A stretch of DNA of 64,000 bases from Polaribacter sp. (lineage in GTDB: Bacteria; Bacteroidota; Bacteroidia; Flavobacteriales; Flavobacteriaceae), in NCBI GenBank assembly GCA_029245785.1, contig JAQWOR010000024.1, forward strand, positions 30,404-94,403. Direction: 5' to 3'. The notes under the pieces are model-generated. The model worked only from the letters and a program-made list of their open reading frames with translations. It searched no databases and was not told where the DNA came from. The translations under genes and the position numbers were made by a program. Positions 61,830 through 64,000 of the stretch are shown here, in pieces (the stretch's first letter is position 1; each line of letters starts with the position of its first letter).

Positions 61830-64000
61830 TTAATAATAATAATCAAACTGTATTCTATCACTAGAAGACAAGGCATAACTACCGTTGTTAGCTGCTGTAT
61901 AGGTTAATGTGGTGCCACTTACGCTATACGCAGTATTGCTAATACGTATTCCGTTTACATACATTTTTACTTTGCTATTCGCAGACGGTGTTTGTGCTAA
62001 GGTAAAACTGGTTTGTGCAGCAGTTGCAGTAAATTCATCGGCAACTTCTCTAACAACCGCTGCTCCTGTTGCCCAACTCAAAGTTCCACTACCATTGGTT
62101 TGTAGTACTTGGTTGGCAGAGCCATCTGTGTTTGGTATGGTAATAGCACCTGCAGTAATCGTTCCGCTGGTGTTTACATTGGTAATAGAAGTGTTACCTA
62201 ATTGTACGGTGTTGTCTCCGGCACCCGTTGCACCATACCCAATTACAATTTGGTTAGAAGCCGCAGCTTGAGAGGCTGCTGTATTTGCACACAACAATAC
62301 ATTTTTATCACCGGTGGTAATATCATTGGTGCCTGTATTACCTGCATTATAACCCAATGCTGTGTTGTAGGCATTGGCATCTGCTGTTCTATTAGCGTCA
62401 TTTAGTGCAGCATACCCTAAAGCGGTATTGTAATTTGCTGTGGTATTATTTCTTAGAGCATTTCCTCCCAGAGCAATATTATAAGAGCCCGTAGAATTAG
62501 TATGAATCGTATTTTCACCAAGAGCTATATTACTACTACCTGTGGTTGAATAATACATCGAGAGATAGCCTTGAGCGATATTGTAGCTTCCTGAAACATT
62601 AGAATCAAGAGATCGATACCCTTGGGCCATGTTGAAATTCCCTGAAGTGTTTCTTCTTAGGGCCAAATAACCTTGAGCAATATTATGTGATCCTGAAGTA
62701 TTTGCTTCTAAAGCAGAGGTTCCAAGGGCAATATTAGTGCCTCCTGAGGTGTTAGCCGTTAAAGCACCATGTCCAATAGCGATATTGTTATCACCCGTTG
62801 TAACGGCATCCAATGCGGTTGCTCCCACGGCAATATTATATTGTGCCGTACTGGTTGTAGCAGAAGGGTTATTTCCTATATAGATTGAATTGTCTTCTAC
62901 CAATGCATCAGATAATCCATTTACACTTGTTGCAAGAGCAGTTACGCCATCTAATAAGTTCAGCTCTGTAGCTGTTGCTGTTACACCGTCCAAAATATTC
63001 AACTCTGCTGCCGTAGAGGTTACCGATAAATCAGATAATGAACTTACAGATCCTACACCTTTGGCATTCAACTGAGTCTGGATATTTGATGTAACTCCAT
63101 CTACATAATTAAGCTCTGAGGTTGTAGCAGTTACCCCGTCAAGAAGGTTTAATTCAGCCGCTGTTGAAGTCACAGATAAATCAGATAATGAACTTACAGA
63201 TCCGGTGGCTGCAGTTGCCCAAGTTAAAGCACCACTTCCTCCTGTTACCAGTACTTGTCCGTTTGTACCGTGCGTTTTTGGATAAGTCACTGCTCCAGCA
63301 GTAACAGTACCACTAGTTTTCACATTGGTAATGTTGGTGTCTCCTAATTGTACAGTATTACTTCCACCACCAGTTGCATCGTACCCAATAACAATTTCGT
63401 TTTGGGTATTACCCGAAGCTTTGGTAGCACTCCCTAAAAAGACATTGTAATTTCCCGATTGATTTGGAGAAGATCCATTTGCAAGATATGTTCCTGCGTG
63501 GTGACCTATTGCAATATTGTAATTTCCAATAGTGTTGCCAGAAAAGGCATGTCTCCCATTTGCAGTATTGAAACTTCCTGTTTGATTACTATACATCGCT
63601 TCCACTCCATTTGCTGTATTGTCACTTCCAGTAGTGTTATAATACAGTACAAAAGAACCATTAGCGGTATTGTGAATTCCTGTAGTGTTATATAAAGCAC
63701 CATGTCCATAAGCGGAATTATAATTTCCCGTAGTGTTGGTATACAAAGCTTTCCACCCCGTTGCAGTATTGCTTTTTGCAGTGGTAATACTCTTTAAAGC
63801 ACCCCAGCCAATTGCGGTATTTCTAAATCCCGAAGTGTTAGCAGTTAACGCATCATACCCTACTGCAACATTATCATCACCAGTGGTAATGGCATCTAAT
63901 GCGGTTGCTCCCACGGCAATATTATATTGTGCCGTACTGGTTGTAGCAGAAGGGTTATTTCCTATATAGATTGAATTGTCTTCTACCAACGCATCAGACA
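61830..64000 (-). CDS. Partial YadA-head-like repeat surface protein
   Basis: The frame is open to the right edge (the apparent start at 63989 is a TTG inside a repeat), so the N-terminus is outside the window. It is made of about 20-22-residue beta-roll repeats like those of trimeric autotransporter heads (NTAIGWGALKSITTAKSN, NIAQGYLALRRNTSGN, NTALGYAALNDANRT) and of SLSDLSVTSTAAELNLLDGV stalk-like repeats. The end is KMYVNGIRISNTAYSVSGT...RIQFDYYY, a beta-rich cap. A 1086-bp module is repeated (VEDNSIYIGNN at two sites 362 residues apart). No membrane anchor is seen in this part. It is upstream of the LamG protein gene on the same strand. Confidence 0.82.
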   Translation of the reverse strand, partial: SDALVEDNSIYIGNNPSATTSTAQYNIAVGATALDAITTGDDNVAVGYDALTANTSGFRNTAIGWGALKSITTAKSNTATGWKALYTNTTGNYNSAYGHGALYNTTGIHNTANGSFVLYYNTTGSDNTANGVEAMYSNQTGSFNTANGRHAFSGNTIGNYNIAIGHHAGTYLANGSSPNQSGNYNVFLGSATKASGNTQNEIVIGYDATGGGSNTVQLGDTNITNVKTSGTVTAGAVTYPKTHGTNGQVLVTGGSGALTWATAATGSVSSLSDLSVTSTAAELNLLDGVTATTSELNYVDGVTSNIQTQLNAKGVGSVSSLSDLSVTSTAAELNILDGVTATATELNLLDGVTALATSVNGLSDALVEDNSIYIGNNPSATTSTAQYNIAVGATALDAVTTGDNNIAIGHGALTANTSGGTNIALGTSALEANTSGSHNIAQGYLALRRNTSGNFNMAQGYRSLDSNVSGSYNIAQGYLSMYYSTTGSSNIALGENTIHTNSTGSYNIALGGNALRNNTTANYNTALGYAALNDANRTADANAYNTALGYNAGNTGTNDITTGDKNVLLCANTAASQAAASNQIVIGYGATGAGDNTVQLGNTSITNVNTSGTITAGAITIPNTDGSANQVLQTNGSGTLSWATGAAVVREVADEFTATAAQTSFTLAQTPSANSKVKMYVNGIRISNTAYSVSGTTLTYTAANNGSYALSSSDRIQFDYYY
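62812..62903. repeat. Near-identical module boundary in the head-repeat gene, copy 2
   Basis: About 92 bp identical to 63898-63989, offset by 1086 bp (362 codons). It encodes YIGNNPSATTSTAQYNIAVG and its flanks. The identity at nucleotide level within an otherwise diverged module suggests recent recombination or gene conversion. Confidence 0.85.
63898..63989. repeat. Near-identical module boundary in the head-repeat gene, copy 1
   Basis: The partner of 62812-62903; it continues to the window edge with one base difference at the following codons. It shows that at least two full modules exist and more may lie upstream. Confidence 0.85.

Noticed and set aside
61793..61876. Extra 28 codons before the LamG protein signal peptide
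   Set aside because: A signal peptide starts cleanly at MGKIKKQ; the earlier codons lie in the short gap to the upstream gene and give no known N-terminus.

Overview
The window looks like part of the chromosome of a member of the Flavobacteriaceae (Bacteroidota). The evidence is the low GC, the gliding and type IX secretion genes in family order (gldJ divergent from porU-porV-cdd), Bacteroidota-type promoters (TTG or TTTG, 19-21 bp, then TAnnTTTG), an UpxY-type NusG-like antiterminator ahead of a polysaccharide operon, and an ExbB-ExbD-TonB cluster beside folC. I cannot name the genus.

Layout. 1-13.9 kb is housekeeping and secretion: a LysM/periplasmic-binding lipoprotein, guaA, a KAS III-like enzyme, a truncated haemoglobin, cdd, porV, porU, gldJ and murF. 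13.9-17.1 kb holds a GlcNAc-kinase-like gene and an AAA/DUF4143 ATPase set among dense short tandem repeats. 17.1-37.2 kb is a surface polysaccharide locus, almost all on the minus strand: an UpxY-like regulator, a Wza-like export protein, a Wzz-like chain-length protein, nucleotide-sugar enzymes of the WbpA/B/D/I type (a route toward UDP-ManNAc(3NAc)A), a Wzx flippase, a Wzy polymerase, glycosyltransferases, a TagA/WecG transferase and a WecA-like initiating enzyme. Two four-helix-bundle (IVP/S23-like) genes, a RhuM-like gene and a Phd-YoeB toxin-antitoxin pair sit among its repeat-filled gaps. The WbpE-type aminotransferase the pathway needs is not in the window.

37.6-47.8 kb holds tRNA-Val, folC, a GIY-YIG gene bounded by perfect inverted repeats, tonB-exbD-exbB, two broken neighbours (nhaD with a 4-nt frameshift and a Glu/Leu/Phe/Val dehydrogenase with an in-frame TGA), anmK, an acyl-CoA dehydrogenase and truA. 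48-59.3 kb is nitrogen and anaplerotic metabolism: an outer-membrane protein, PII, AmtB, glutamate synthase GltB-GltD and PEP carboxylase. 59.3-64 kb encodes two large surface proteins on the minus strand: a LamG/fibrinogen-like protein and a YadA-head-like repeat protein that runs off the window edge.

The most unusual material is non-coding: (i) a GIY-YIG gene inside 25-bp perfect inverted repeats whose ends are GAAA-capped hairpins, with a short internally deleted relative about 110 bp away; (ii) several families of 7-, 8- and about 10-bp degenerate tandem repeats filling the gaps between about 13.9 and 37.5 kb, often as facing inverted arrays; (iii) a probable structured, closed three-way-junction element at 46.86-46.96 kb; and (iv) the pair of adjacent inactivated genes upstream of a complete ammonium uptake and GOGAT set.
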